Assembly (NCBI GenBank): GCA_903937385.1
Contig: CAIZZF010000006.1
Coordinates: 1-64,000 of the forward strand
Length of the DNA stretch: 64,000 nucleotides
Source: an uncultured Holophagaceae bacterium
Lineage (GTDB): Bacteria; Acidobacteriota; Holophagae; Holophagales; Holophagaceae
Reading direction: 5' to 3'
The position numbers and the translations under genes are program-made. Positions 33,323 to 42,175 of this stretch are shown here, one piece after another. Each line of letters starts with the position of its first letter. Within the stretch, counting starts at the first letter, position 1. The notes under the pieces are model-generated. The model was not told the DNA's origin. It saw only the letters and a program-made list of their open reading frames with translations, and made no database searches.

Positions 33323-35449
33323 TCACCAGGTCAGGCTGAGGCCCGCGACCAGGATCCGGCGGCTGAAATAGCTCTCGTTGACCCGGCGTGTGCTGAAGTC
33401 GGGTGTGTAGGCATAGGAGGCCGCGTTGTGGCGGCCCAGCAGGTTCATGACCTCGCCGAAGACGACCCAGTTCCCCCCCCAGCGGCTGAACAGGTGGGTC
33501 AGGCGGATGTCCACCCGGTGGTAGACGGGCAGCTGGTCGGAATACTGGGGGCCCTGGACGGGATCCCAGCCACCGCCGGAGTTCGGGGTCGCGCCCAGCA
33601 CCTGCGTGACCGGAGCTCCGCTGGCATAGCGGAAGGTGCCCGCCAGCTCCCAGCCGGGGGCGAGGGTGTGGCTGGAGACGGCGGTGAGGTTGTGCGGGAC
33701 GCTGGTGGGCGCGGGACCCAGGGTGGTCTGCAGGTCCTCCTTCCGCTGGGTGTCCAGGTAGCCGTAGCCGATCCAGCCCCGCCAGCCCGAGGTGGCGGCC
33801 TTGACCAGCAGGTCCGCCCCCTGGGCGTAGCCCCGGCCGGAGGAGACAAACCGCAGCACCGGGTCCTGCACCACGAGATGATCGTAGTCCTTGCGGTAGA
33901 TCTCCATCCGCAGGTTCCAGGCCACGGGTCCCTTCCAGGCCGCGTCGAGGGAGGCCAGGGCATGGGTGGCCCGCATGATCTTCAGGTCGGGGTTGCCCGC
34001 GTGGGGATCCACCTGGGTGAGCAGGGGCGCCTGGTGGAAGGTGCCGCCCGCCAGGCGGAAGGTCATGCCCTCCCGGATCAGCCAGGAGAGGGTGGCCCGA
34101 AGGTCCCGGGTGGTCTCCTGCTCTAGGCCGTAGTGGTCCTGCCGTCCCCCCACGGAGAGGCCCCAGCTGGGGTTCAATAGCAGGCGGGCGGTCAGGTAGG
34201 TGCCGGTGCGGGTGGCGTCGAAGCCGTAGGCGAAGGTCCGAGCGGCGGCCACCGGATTCCAGTTCGCCAAACTGAAGGGCACCTGGCCCTGGGGATCGGC
34301 ATGGGTCCGGTCCAGGTCCCCGCCCCCTTCCAGGGTCAGGCGGTCTCCCAGGGGCAAGGTCACTTCGGCGCGCGCGGATCGGCTCCGCTCCTGCTGGTCG
34401 ATGCCCCAACGGTTGAAGGTCCAGGTGATGTGCGACTGGCCCTCGGAGGCCGCCAGGGTGAGGCCGGCCTGGCCGAACAGGGTGCCCGCCCACTGGAGGC
34501 CGCCGAACCGGGTCTCGCTGCGGTTGTGGTAGCTGTCCTTGAGGTTGGCGATGGTCACGTCCGTGGCCAGGTGATCCTGGGAGTAGAGCCCCGTGGCGAC
34601 GAGCCGACCGCTCCCCAGGGGCTGCTGCCAGTTCAGCTGGGCATCGTGGGACAGCGGCGATTCCTCGAAGGTCTGGGCCAGGCCGTACCACTTGTCCAGC
34701 AGGGTCGTGTCGGACCTTCGCACCGAGGCCCGGAGCAGGCCCTGGCCCACAGGGCGCTCGGCGGCGAAGCCCTGGGTGGGGATGGTCACCAGCAGGGTGT
34801 TCGAGGCCACCGGGGTGGCCTGCTCCGTGGAGATGTCGAGCACCGCGGACAGGGCGTCGCCGTAGCGGGCCGAGAAGGCGCCGGGCACGAAGTCCACCCG
34901 GGTGACCAGGGCCGTGTCCACGGCCGAGAAGATCCCGCCCTGGGTGCTGGGGTGGTGGAAGGGGCGGGACAGGCGACCGCCGTTGAGCCAAATGCCGACC
35001 TCCTCGGGCTTGCCGCCCCGGACGAACAGCTCCGCGCCCTCGCTGGCGTTGCTCACCCCCGGCAGGCCCTTGGCCGCCTGCATCACATCCGCCGCTGCGC
35101 CGGGCGTGGTGTAGATCTCCAGCCGGGAGAGGGTGGAGGTGTTGCCTTCCTGGCTGCTGTAGCCGCTGCCTTCCACCACCTCGACCATGGCGCCCTGCAC
35201 AGCGGGGCTCAGCAGCACCAGCAGGGCTTCGCCGGGCTTGCCTGAGCGGCTCTGCGCCTCCATGCCCGGGGCGCTGATGCGGACCTCGACAGGACCGGGG
35301 ACGTCGAGGGCCAGGGTGAACGTTCCCTTGGCATCGGCCTGGGTCCGGCGCCCCGCGGCCTCCACCTGGGCTCCGGGCAGCGGCTTGCCGCCGGGGCCCA
35401 GGACCACGCCGCTGAGTTCCAGGGCGGCCTGCAGCAGGACGGCCAGCAT
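33323..35449 (-). CDS. TonB-dependent receptor with N-terminal carboxypeptidase-regulatory domain
   Basis: A 708-residue outer-membrane receptor. After a short signal (LAVLLQAALELSG) comes a carboxypeptidase-regulatory-like beta sandwich (residues 15-85), then the plug (about 90-200; AELFVRGGKPEEVGIWLNGG, GAFSARYGDALSAVLDIST), then the barrel ending in VAGLSLTW. The C-terminal aromatic residue is the barrel assembly signal. The ligand is unknown. The ATG at 35449 overlaps the upstream gene stop (ATGA), with AGGGG before it; a GTG one codon earlier is possible. It is the last gene downstream of a two-component system that may control it. Confidence 0.9.
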   Translation of the reverse strand: MLAVLLQAALELSGVVLGPGGKPLPGAQVEAAGRRTQADAKGTFTLALDVPGPVEVRISAPGMEAQSRSGKPGEALLVLLSPAVQGAMVEVVEGSGYSSQEGNTSTLSRLEIYTTPGAAADVMQAAKGLPGVSNASEGAELFVRGGKPEEVGIWLNGGRLSRPFHHPSTQGGIFSAVDTALVTRVDFVPGAFSARYGDALSAVLDISTEQATPVASNTLLVTIPTQGFAAERPVGQGLLRASVRRSDTTLLDKWYGLAQTFEESPLSHDAQLNWQQPLGSGRLVATGLYSQDHLATDVTIANLKDSYHNRSETRFGGLQWAGTLFGQAGLTLAASEGQSHITWTFNRWGIDQQERSRSARAEVTLPLGDRLTLEGGGDLDRTHADPQGQVPFSLANWNPVAAARTFAYGFDATRTGTYLTARLLLNPSWGLSVGGRQDHYGLEQETTRDLRATLSWLIREGMTFRLAGGTFHQAPLLTQVDPHAGNPDLKIMRATHALASLDAAWKGPVAWNLRMEIYRKDYDHLVVQDPVLRFVSSGRGYAQGADLLVKAATSGWRGWIGYGYLDTQRKEDLQTTLGPAPTSVPHNLTAVSSHTLAPGWELAGTFRYASGAPVTQVLGATPNSGGGWDPVQGPQYSDQLPVYHRVDIRLTHLFSRWGGNWVVFGEVMNLLGRHNAASYAYTPDFSTRRVNESYFSRRILVAGLSLTW

Positions 35450-36159
35450 CACTTCCCCTTGCCCTGGAGGTGCGGCAGCACCATGCGGGTGACGAAGCCG
35501 TTGCCGGGATCAAGGGTGAGCACCCGGTTCACGGTCTGCTGGGCGGCAGGCAGCTGCTGGGCTTCCACCTGGGCCAGGGCCAGCCAGCCCAGGCTCTCGA
35601 TCAGGCCCCAGCTGGGCAGCCAGGGGTCTGCCGGTTTGGCCTCAGCTTCGGCCAGCCGCACGGCCGCTTCCATGAGGGGCAGCGCCACCTTCACGCCACC
35701 CCCCACGAAGGCTGGCGTATGCAGGAGGTGGATGGCCCGCAGCAGGGCGATGCGCGGACTCCCGGGGCGCAGGGCGAGCGCCTTGTCCAGGATGCCGACG
35801 GCCTGGGGACCGAGGGTCATCCCGGACATGGGAGCGAAGCCGATCTTGAGGCCCAGCAGCCCCGCGACGAGGGCACGTGACTCGGGATCTGGCGCCGCTT
35901 CGAAGGTCTTCAGGGTCCGGTCCACCAAGGCCTTGCTGGCCTTGGGGTCCTCCGTGCTGAGGCGACTGGCCAGGACGTAGGCGGCGTGGAGCTGGTGGTA
36001 GGCCTTCTTGTCGGCAGGGGCGGGATCCACGGCCAGCCGGGCCTCGAGTGAGCGCACCTGGTCGGTGGGCAGGCGCTGGAGCCGGGCCAGCTGGGCGGGC
36101 AGGTCGGACTCCTGGGCGAAGCACAGGACTGCGGGTAGGGCGGCGAACAGGACTCGCAT
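35449..36159 (-). CDS. Exported helical-repeat protein upstream of TonB receptor
   Basis: A 236-residue exported protein (signal RVLFAALPAVLCFAQE) made almost entirely of amphipathic helices with a TPR-like spacing (LDKALALRPGSPRIALLRAIHLL, LAQVEAQQLPAAQQTVNRVLTLDPGN). No catalytic residues. It overlaps the TonB receptor start by 4 bases and should be made together with it, perhaps as a periplasmic partner. It follows the response regulator by 104 bases. Confidence 0.75.
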   Translation of the reverse strand: MRVLFAALPAVLCFAQESDLPAQLARLQRLPTDQVRSLEARLAVDPAPADKKAYHQLHAAYVLASRLSTEDPKASKALVDRTLKTFEAAPDPESRALVAGLLGLKIGFAPMSGMTLGPQAVGILDKALALRPGSPRIALLRAIHLLHTPAFVGGGVKVALPLMEAAVRLAEAEAKPADPWLPSWGLIESLGWLALAQVEAQQLPAAQQTVNRVLTLDPGNGFVTRMVLPHLQGKGK

Positions 36160-36263
36160 GAAACCTCCAGAGGGCGCAGGGTGGCCAGCCCCAACATCAC
36201 CCGGTCTCGGGGGGATCGCGAGGCCAAGCGCACGAACGGTCGGGAATCCAGGACGGACCGGGC

Positions 36264-37020
36264 TCAGAGGGTCCCGAGCCGGGCGCGCAGCTCCGGCATG
36301 CGGTCCCGGCTCACGGGCAGGCGGGTCCCATCCTGGAGGCGGATCTCTCCGGTGCCGCCGGGATCCGGCAGGAGCTCCCGGATCTCGTCTATCGACGCCA
36401 TGGCCGAGCGGTGGGTGCGGAAGAATCGCGGCGCCAGCAGGCTCTCCAGCTCATCGAGGGTCCGGTCCAGGACCAAGCGGCCCTCCGGGGTGTGGACGAA
36501 GAGCAGCCGGTTCTCCGTGCGGAGGTGGGTCACCTGCGCCCAGGCCAGGACCCGGATCCGGCCCTTCACCAGCACCGTGAACCGCTCCGGCATCGCCTTG
36601 CGCTGCGTGGCCCTCCAGGGCCTGCAGGAGCAGGCCGAGGTCGAGGCCGGCCCTCTGGGGCTGGATCCGGCTGAGCGTTTCGGCCAGGCGCTCGCGGGCG
36701 ACGGGCTTCAGCAGGTAGTCGCAGGCCGCCCAGCGGAAGGCCTCGAGGGCGTGCTGGTCGAAGGCGGTCACGAAGGCGATGGGCGGCAGAGTCAGGCCCG
36801 CTTCCCGGGCTCGCCGGAGCAGGCCGAAGGCGCCCTCGGGGGGAAACTCGATGTCCAGGAACAGCAGGTCCAGGCCCGCTGTCTCAAGCAGGGCCAGACC
36901 TGAGAGGCCATCCTCCGCTTCGGCCACGCACTCGGCCGTGGGGTCCAGCTCGGCCACCAGGCGCTTCAGGCGCGCTCGGGCCGGGGGCTCATCCTCGATG
37001 AGGGCGTAGCGGAGCGTCAC
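36264..37020 (-). pseudogene. LytTR response regulator broken by a one-base frameshift
   Basis: A receiver domain and a LytTR DNA-binding domain lie in two different frames. From the GTG at 37020, TLRYALIEDEPPARARL and LLFLDIEFP (phospho-acceptor Asp) to DYLLKPVARERL form a complete receiver, down to about 36615. The LytTR domain (MPERFTVLVKGRIRVLAW, FFRTHRSAMASIDEI) is in the next frame from about 36600 to 36264. Removing one base from the CCC run at 36611-36613 joins them smoothly (LEATQRKAMPERF). It is either a sequencing error or a genuine mutation. The LytTR part could also start at its own ATG (36593). The GTG start overlaps the kinase stop by 4 bases. Confidence 0.85.
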
Positions 37021-38015
37021 GGGAGCCTCAGTTCGACGACACAGCCCCGCTCTACCACCGGCCACCGCAGGTCGCCCCCGGTGGCCAGCAGGCGCTCGCG
37101 CACGGTGCGGAGACCCACGCCCTCGGGCGCGTCAGGCTGTCGTCCCACCCCGTCGTCCTCGATTCGGATGCGGCCAGCCTCCGCTTCGACCCGCAGGTGG
37201 CAGGGGCCGACCTTGGCCCGGAAGCCGTGCTTGAGGGCGTTCTCGACCAGGGGCAGCAGCAGGAGGGGCTGCACGTGAACCTGGGCCATGGCAGGATCGA
37301 GCCGCAGGTCGAAGGTGAGCCGGTCCCCGAAGCGGAGTTCCTCCAGTCGGAGCAGGTGGAGCAGCAGCTGGAACTCGTCCTCGAGAGGCCACTCCGGGCG
37401 TTCCAGCGCGCCCAGGATCTGCCGCAGCAGCGCCGACAGCCGTTCGGTGGCCTCCTCCGCCAGGCCGGGGTCCTGGGGAATCAGGGCGGCAATGGTGTTC
37501 AGGGCGTTGAACAGGGTGTGCGGCTGCAGCTGGGCCTGAAGGCCGAGGAAGCTTGCCCGCGCCTCGGCCTGGGCCAGGGAGCGTTCCGCCCGAACATGGT
37601 GTTCAACGGTCTCCTTCAGCCCGATGATGCCCGAAGCCGCCAGCCCGGCCAGGGCGCTGAAGGTCAGGATGGCGCGGAGGTGCAGGAAGTTGATCCCCGT
37701 GGTGAGCCGGACCAGCCCGACGGCAAGGGCCAGCAGGACCAGGTAGAGCAGGAGCAGCCAGGCCACGGAAAACAGGCCGATGCGGGCCGCGGACCAGTGT
37801 CGGGGCAGGCGCTCCATGGGGGTGTGCAGGAGGTCGAAGCCGCCCCACATCACCAGACTGAAGATGACGCCGATCTGCACGGACTTGAGGGGGTCCCAGA
37901 GCGGTCCGCCCAGAGCCACATGGACTCCCAGGCCGATGAGCGCGCCCAGGAGGCAGGCCTGGACCAGCCACTTCAGGGGCGATTGGAGGAGCAAGCTTGC
38001 GCGGGCCATGCCCAA
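37017..38015 (-). CDS. LytS-type sensor histidine kinase (His_kinase family)
   Basis: A 332-residue membrane kinase. It has four N-terminal membrane helices (about residues 10-135), then the His_kinase domain with LQAQLQPHTLFNALNTI (phospho-accepting His in QPHTLFN; the more usual form is NPHFLFN) and an HATPase part with VENALKHGF and EDDGVGRQ. It pairs with the overlapping LytTR response regulator downstream. The signal is unknown and there is no periplasmic sensor domain. It is divergent from ubiD. Confidence 0.9.
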   Translation of the reverse strand: MGMARASLLLQSPLKWLVQACLLGALIGLGVHVALGGPLWDPLKSVQIGVIFSLVMWGGFDLLHTPMERLPRHWSAARIGLFSVAWLLLLYLVLLALAVGLVRLTTGINFLHLRAILTFSALAGLAASGIIGLKETVEHHVRAERSLAQAEARASFLGLQAQLQPHTLFNALNTIAALIPQDPGLAEEATERLSALLRQILGALERPEWPLEDEFQLLLHLLRLEELRFGDRLTFDLRLDPAMAQVHVQPLLLLPLVENALKHGFRAKVGPCHLRVEAEAGRIRIEDDGVGRQPDAPEGVGLRTVRERLLATGGDLRWPVVERGCVVELRLP

Positions 38016-38099
38016 GGATCGGTCTGGATTCCTCCCGCGGTCCAGGGTTTTGGACGAACGGCGGCTTCCGTCGCACCAATGGGGATGGGATCATGGCGC

Positions 38100-39569
38100 A
38101 TGAGCCACGATTTCCAGACCTTCCTGAAGAAACTTGAGAGCCTCGGCGAGCTGAGCCGGGTGGCTCCCGAGGTGGACCCGGTCCTGGAGATGGGCGCCAT
38201 CGCCGACCGTGTCTCCAAGCAGCCGGGGGGTGGGAAGGCCCTGCTGTTCGAGCGACCCACGGGCAAGACCATGCCCGTGGCCATGAATGTGTTCGGCAGC
38301 TTAAAGCGAATGGAGATGGCTCTGGGCGTGGACCAGGAGCCCCGGGGCTTGGATGCCCTGGCCGACCGCATCGAGGCCTTGGTGCAGAAGGCCATGCCCA
38401 AGCCCGGCGCCACCCTCTTCGAGAAGCTGTCCAAGTTGATGTCCCTGGTGGAAGTGGGCTCCTGGCTGCCCAAGACCGTGCGGAAGGGGCTCTGCCAGGA
38501 GGTCATCCTGACGGGCGACCAGATCCGCCTCACAGATCTGCCGGTGCTCACCACCTGGCCCGAGGACGGCGGCCCCTTCATCACCCTGGGCATGAGCCAC
38601 ACCCGCAACAAGGAAACCGGCCACCGCAACATGGGGCTCTACCGCTTGCAGGTCTACGACGACCGCACCCTGGGTTTCCATACCCAGCTCCACCACGACG
38701 GCGCCCGCAACCGGCACGGCTACGACGCCACCGAGCGCATGCCCGTGGCGGTGACCTTCGGCGGCGACCCGGCGCTGACCTACGCCGCGACGGCACCCCT
38801 GCCGCCCTTCATCAGCGAGGTCATGTTCGCGGGCTTCCTGCGGGGCGAGGGCATCGAGACCGTCCGCTGCATCACGAACGACCTGGAAGTGCCCGCGGAC
38901 TCGGAGCTTGTCATCGAGGGCTACGTGAACCCCGGCGAGCTGCGCCGCGAGGGACCCTTCGGCGACCACACGGGCTACTACTCCCTGGCGGATGACTACC
39001 CGGTGCTGCACGTGGAAGCCATCACCATGCGGAAGCACCCGGTGTTCCCGGCCACCATCGTGGGCCGCCCGCCCCAGGAGGACGCCTACCTGGGCCTGGC
39101 CACGGAGCGCATCTTCCTGCCGCTGCTGCGCATGGTGCTGCCCGAGATCCGCGACATGCACCTGCCCGCCGCCGGGGCCTTCCACAACCTGGTGATCCTG
39201 AGCATGAAGAAGGAATACCCCGGGCACCCGCAGAAGGTGATGAGCGCGATCTGGGGCACGGGCCAGATCATGTTCACCAAGGGCATCGTGATCGTGGACG
39301 AGGACATCGATCCCCATGACCTCACGGAGGTGCTCTTCCGCCTCACCAGCAACGTGGATCCGAAGCGCGACCTGCTCTTCACGGAAGGGCCCCTGGACGT
39401 GCTCGACCACGCTGCGGACCGCTTCGCCTATGGCAGCAAGGTGGGCGTTGACGCCACCCGCAAGAACAAGCCCTGGGACGGCTACCCGCGCGAGTGGCCG
39501 CGGGATCTGGCCTTCCCCGAGGAGATCCTGGCGCGCGTCGGGAAGCGCTGGCAGGACTATGGGCTCTAG
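38100..39569 (+). CDS. ubiD: UbiD family decarboxylase
   Basis: A 489-residue prenyl-FMN-dependent decarboxylase, of the type acting on 4-hydroxy-3-polyprenylbenzoate or a menaquinone-pathway acid. Typical segments are FLKKLESLGELSRV at the N terminus, EDGGPFITLGMSHTRN, GAFHNLVILSMKK and, near the end, IVDEDIDPHDLTEV. Length fits UbiD. No ubiX flavin prenyltransferase is adjacent. I chose the ATG at 38100; an in-frame ATG at 38079 is possible. Confidence 0.9.
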   Translation: MSHDFQTFLKKLESLGELSRVAPEVDPVLEMGAIADRVSKQPGGGKALLFERPTGKTMPVAMNVFGSLKRMEMALGVDQEPRGLDALADRIEALVQKAMPKPGATLFEKLSKLMSLVEVGSWLPKTVRKGLCQEVILTGDQIRLTDLPVLTTWPEDGGPFITLGMSHTRNKETGHRNMGLYRLQVYDDRTLGFHTQLHHDGARNRHGYDATERMPVAVTFGGDPALTYAATAPLPPFISEVMFAGFLRGEGIETVRCITNDLEVPADSELVIEGYVNPGELRREGPFGDHTGYYSLADDYPVLHVEAITMRKHPVFPATIVGRPPQEDAYLGLATERIFLPLLRMVLPEIRDMHLPAAGAFHNLVILSMKKEYPGHPQKVMSAIWGTGQIMFTKGIVIVDEDIDPHDLTEVLFRLTSNVDPKRDLLFTEGPLDVLDHAADRFAYGSKVGVDATRKNKPWDGYPREWPRDLAFPEEILARVGKRWQDYGL

Positions 39570-39586
39570 GCGCTCAGCGCCGCAGG

Positions 39587-40117
39587 TCAGAGCCGGACGG
39601 TGACGCCCAGCTGCAGGGCATCGCCCTTGAAGTCGCTCTGGATGCGGGTGTGAGTGAAGCGCAGCTCCGTGCCCAGGGTGGCGCTCCACTGGTAGCCCAC
39701 GCCGCCAGTCAGGCCAACCTTCGTGGTGCTGCTGGTGACGGTGGCGGGGCCGCCGGTGTTGCCGAAGGACCAGCGCGAGCCCGCTGCGCCGAGGGTGAGG
39801 TAGAGGCCCTCAGGCTTCCCGGCGATGAAGAAGAGGTAGTCTCCGCCCAGGCTGAGGCTGGAGGCCTTCCGCTTGATGCTGCCGAAGGCGGCTTCGGGGT
39901 AGGCCGTGTAGTCCAGGCGGGGGCGCAGCATGTGGCCGTCTCCCAGGTCGTAGGTCCCATGGACGCCGAGGCCCGGGCCGGGCTTGCTGTCCACGTAGTC
40001 CTTGAGGCTCGTGAGCGGGAGATTCACCGCGCCCTGCAGTCCGTAGTGCCAGGACTGCGCCTGCAGGGACAGGGCCGCGGCCAGGATGGTCAGGGTCGTG
40101 AGGACTCGGGTCTTCAT
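39587..40117 (-). CDS. Small outer-membrane beta-barrel protein
   Basis: A 176-residue exported protein: signal peptide TRVLTTLTILAAALSLQAQ, then alternating beta strands (YGLQGAVNLPLTSL, GLGVHGTYDLG, KVGLTGGVGYQWSATLGTELRFT) ending LQLGVTVRL. This is the shape of an eight-stranded OmpA-like/OprF-like barrel without a periplasmic domain. Its role is unknown. The ATG at 40117 has GGGAGG upstream; a longer reading upstream has no ribosome site. Confidence 0.8.
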   Translation of the reverse strand: MKTRVLTTLTILAAALSLQAQSWHYGLQGAVNLPLTSLKDYVDSKPGPGLGVHGTYDLGDGHMLRPRLDYTAYPEAAFGSIKRKASSLSLGGDYLFFIAGKPEGLYLTLGAAGSRWSFGNTGGPATVTSSTTKVGLTGGVGYQWSATLGTELRFTHTRIQSDFKGDALQLGVTVRL

Positions 40118-40204
40118 GGCGCCTCCCGGGTGCTGCCGGTTTGGGAAGGTTGACGGCAGGCCCGCTTCGATTTTCACACAGACGGGGCCTTCGGCCGGAC
40201 ATGA

Positions 40205-40228
40205 GAAAGCGCCCTGGCGGGCGCTTTC
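40205..40228 (-). terminator. Terminator downstream of rplS
   Basis: A perfect 10-base stem GAAAGCGCCC with its complement and a four-base loop, 19 bases after the rplS stop. Read leftward the stem ends in CGCTTTC followed by TC, a short T-rich end. Confidence 0.65.
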
Positions 40229-40246
40229 AGGACTTGGGGTTGGCGC

Positions 40247-40600
40247 CTACTCGATGACGCGACGCTCTTTGAGGCGACCGGCCTTGCCGAGCTTGTCGCG
40301 CAGGAAGTAGAGCTTGGCGCGACGGACCTTGCCGTGGCGGATGACTTCCAGCTTGTCGATGGTGGGGCTGTTGAGGGGGAAGATGCGCTCCACGCCGATG
40401 CCGCTCGCGACCTTGCGGACGGTGAAGGAGGTGCGCATGCCGCCGCCCTTGATGCCGATGACGATGCCCTGGAAGAGCTGGATGCGCTCCTTCTCGCCTT
40501 CCTTCACCTTGACGTGCACCTTGACGGTGTCGCCGGGCTGGATGCGGGGGAGGTCAGAGCGAAGCAGGGTGGCTTCGAGACGATCGATGATGCTGGTCAT
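40247..40600 (-). CDS. rplS: 50S ribosomal protein L19
   Basis: A 117-residue large-subunit protein at the subunit interface. It has [50 protein letters not shown] and RRAKLYFLR, all L19 hallmarks. It lies downstream of trmD as usual but is separated from it by 148 bases, so it may have its own promoter. The rpsP and rimM genes that normally precede trmD are not here. Confidence 0.97.
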   Translation of the reverse strand: MTSIIDRLEATLLRSDLPRIQPGDTVKVHVKVKEGEKERIQLFQGIVIGIKGGGMRTSFTVRKVASGIGVERIFPLNSPTIDKLEVIRHGKVRRAKLYFLRDKLGKAGRLKERRVIE

Positions 40601-40748
40601 GGTGGGCTCCTGGGCCAGCGGTCCCGAGCCGAAGCGGCGGACATGGCACGATGGTCCCCATACGGGGAGTCCACCAGTCTAGCGGAAAGGCCTGGAAAGG
40701 GAAGGCCAAAGTCCTGAGCCGGCCTCCCGGGGGTGGCCCCTCAGTCTC

Positions 40749-41540
40749 TCAGCGGGACGGGGCCCACCGCCAGCCCTTGGGCTTGGGGCGCTCCCAGTCC
40801 TGGGGGTGCTCCACCTGCCAGGCGCACCACTGGGCGGGGCGATCCAGCTCCGGCAGGCGGTCCCGCAGGAAGACCGTCCAGAGCTCCGGGCGGAGGGCCT
40901 TGGTGCGGGCCATGGCCTCCCGCAGGCGCCAGAGCCGGATGGCGCCGTGGTTGCCGCCCTGGAGCACCGCTGGCACTTCCAGCCCCTCGAAGACCGCGGG
41001 CCGGGTGTAGTGCGGGTGATCCAGCAGGCCCGTGGCGAAGCTGTCCTGGTCGGCGGAGGCCTCGTTGCCCAGCACCCCGGGGAGCCAGCGGCAGACCGCG
41101 TCGATGAGGAAGAGGGCGGGCAGCTCGCCGCCGCTGAGGACGGCCTCCCCCACGCTGAGCTCCTCGTCGATGCAGTGCTCCACGGCCCGCTGGTCCAGGC
41201 CCTCATAGCGGGTGCAGACCAGGATCAGCTGATCCAGCCGCGCCAGCTCCAGGACCTTCGCGTGGGTGAGGGGCGGGGCCGCCGGGCTGAAGTGGATGAT
41301 GCGGGTGGCGCCGGAGCGTGGCACCGAAGTCAGCGTATCCCGCAGGACTTCAGGTCGGAGCACCATGCCAGGGCCGCCGCCGAAGGGACTGTCGTCCACG
41401 TGGCCGAAAGTGTTGTCCGCGAAGGCCCGGTAGCTGTGGGTGTGCAGGGCGTGGCCCAGCTCCCGGAAGGCCCGGCCTGTGACGCCCAGCCGGGCGGTCT
41501 CGAAGAACTCGGGGAAGAGGGTGAGGGCGTCGAAGCGCAT
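40749..41540 (-). CDS. trmD: tRNA (guanine37-N1)-methyltransferase
   Basis: A 263-residue SPOUT methyltransferase that methylates G37 next to the anticodon and prevents frameshifting. The trefoil-knot SAM site SVGEAVLSGGELPALF and DAVCRWLPGVLGN are present, together with the catalytic-loop region SADQDSFATGLLDHPHYTRP. The ATG at 41540 (MRFDALTLFPEFF) overlaps the exoD-like stop by one base (TGATG). Confidence 0.96.
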   Translation of the reverse strand: MRFDALTLFPEFFETARLGVTGRAFRELGHALHTHSYRAFADNTFGHVDDSPFGGGPGMVLRPEVLRDTLTSVPRSGATRIIHFSPAAPPLTHAKVLELARLDQLILVCTRYEGLDQRAVEHCIDEELSVGEAVLSGGELPALFLIDAVCRWLPGVLGNEASADQDSFATGLLDHPHYTRPAVFEGLEVPAVLQGGNHGAIRLWRLREAMARTKALRPELWTVFLRDRLPELDRPAQWCAWQVEHPQDWERPKPKGWRWAPSR

Positions 41541-42142
41541 CACCGCACCAGGGCGTGGAAGGCTTTCACCGAGGTCCTGGCGATGAACCCGAGGGAGGAA
41601 GCGAAGTAGAGGGTATTGGCCAGGGCACCGGCCGCGCCGATCCAGGCCCAGGTGGGACGTTCTTCCAGCAGGGCTGCGCCCACCAGGCAGAGGATGGCGG
41701 CCGGCAGCTGGTTGCCGAAGGGCAGCGGCACGGGAACGGCGAGCAGGAAGCCGGTCCACGAGATACAAGCGCCGATCCAGCGACGGTTGAGGGGGCGTCG
41801 CTCGGCCCCGCTCCAGCGGAACCGTTCGAGCTGGGTCTCAAGCTTGGCCAAGGCGTCCTTGATCCGGCCCTTGTGGATGGGCTGGGCCTGGACCTTGCGG
41901 GGAATCCAGGGATGCGGCGTGCCCCAGGCCAGCTGGGCCCCGAGGCCGATGAGTCCGATGCCGCCGATCGGGGCCAGGCCCACATTCAGCCCCGGGATGA
42001 GGTTCGGCAGGGACAGCAGCAGCACCAACAGGCCATAGGTCTGCTCGCCCGCAGCGTCCAGCAGCTCGCCGAGGGTGATCTCCCCTTCCGCGTCCAGGAG
42101 GGCGTGGAGGGTCTCAAAAAAGGGCTTCGGGGAGGGTTGCAC
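41540..42142 (-). CDS. ExoD-family membrane protein
   Basis: A 200-residue inner-membrane protein of the ExoD (exopolysaccharide synthesis) family. It begins with the typical cytoplasmic segment (GEITLGELLDAAGEQTYGLL) followed by LLLSLPNLIPG, then further helices (ISWTGFLLAVPVPLPFGNQLPAAILCLVGAALLEE). Its biochemical role is not established; rhizobial exoD mutants are affected in exopolysaccharide and alkali tolerance. Its stop overlaps trmD by one base, so they may be co-transcribed. Confidence 0.85.
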   Translation of the reverse strand: MQPSPKPFFETLHALLDAEGEITLGELLDAAGEQTYGLLVLLLSLPNLIPGLNVGLAPIGGIGLIGLGAQLAWGTPHPWIPRKVQAQPIHKGRIKDALAKLETQLERFRWSGAERRPLNRRWIGACISWTGFLLAVPVPLPFGNQLPAAILCLVGAALLEERPTWAWIGAAGALANTLYFASSLGFIARTSVKAFHALVR

Positions 42143-42175
42143 CCCTCAAGCATGACTGAAACAAGGCCGAGAGCT

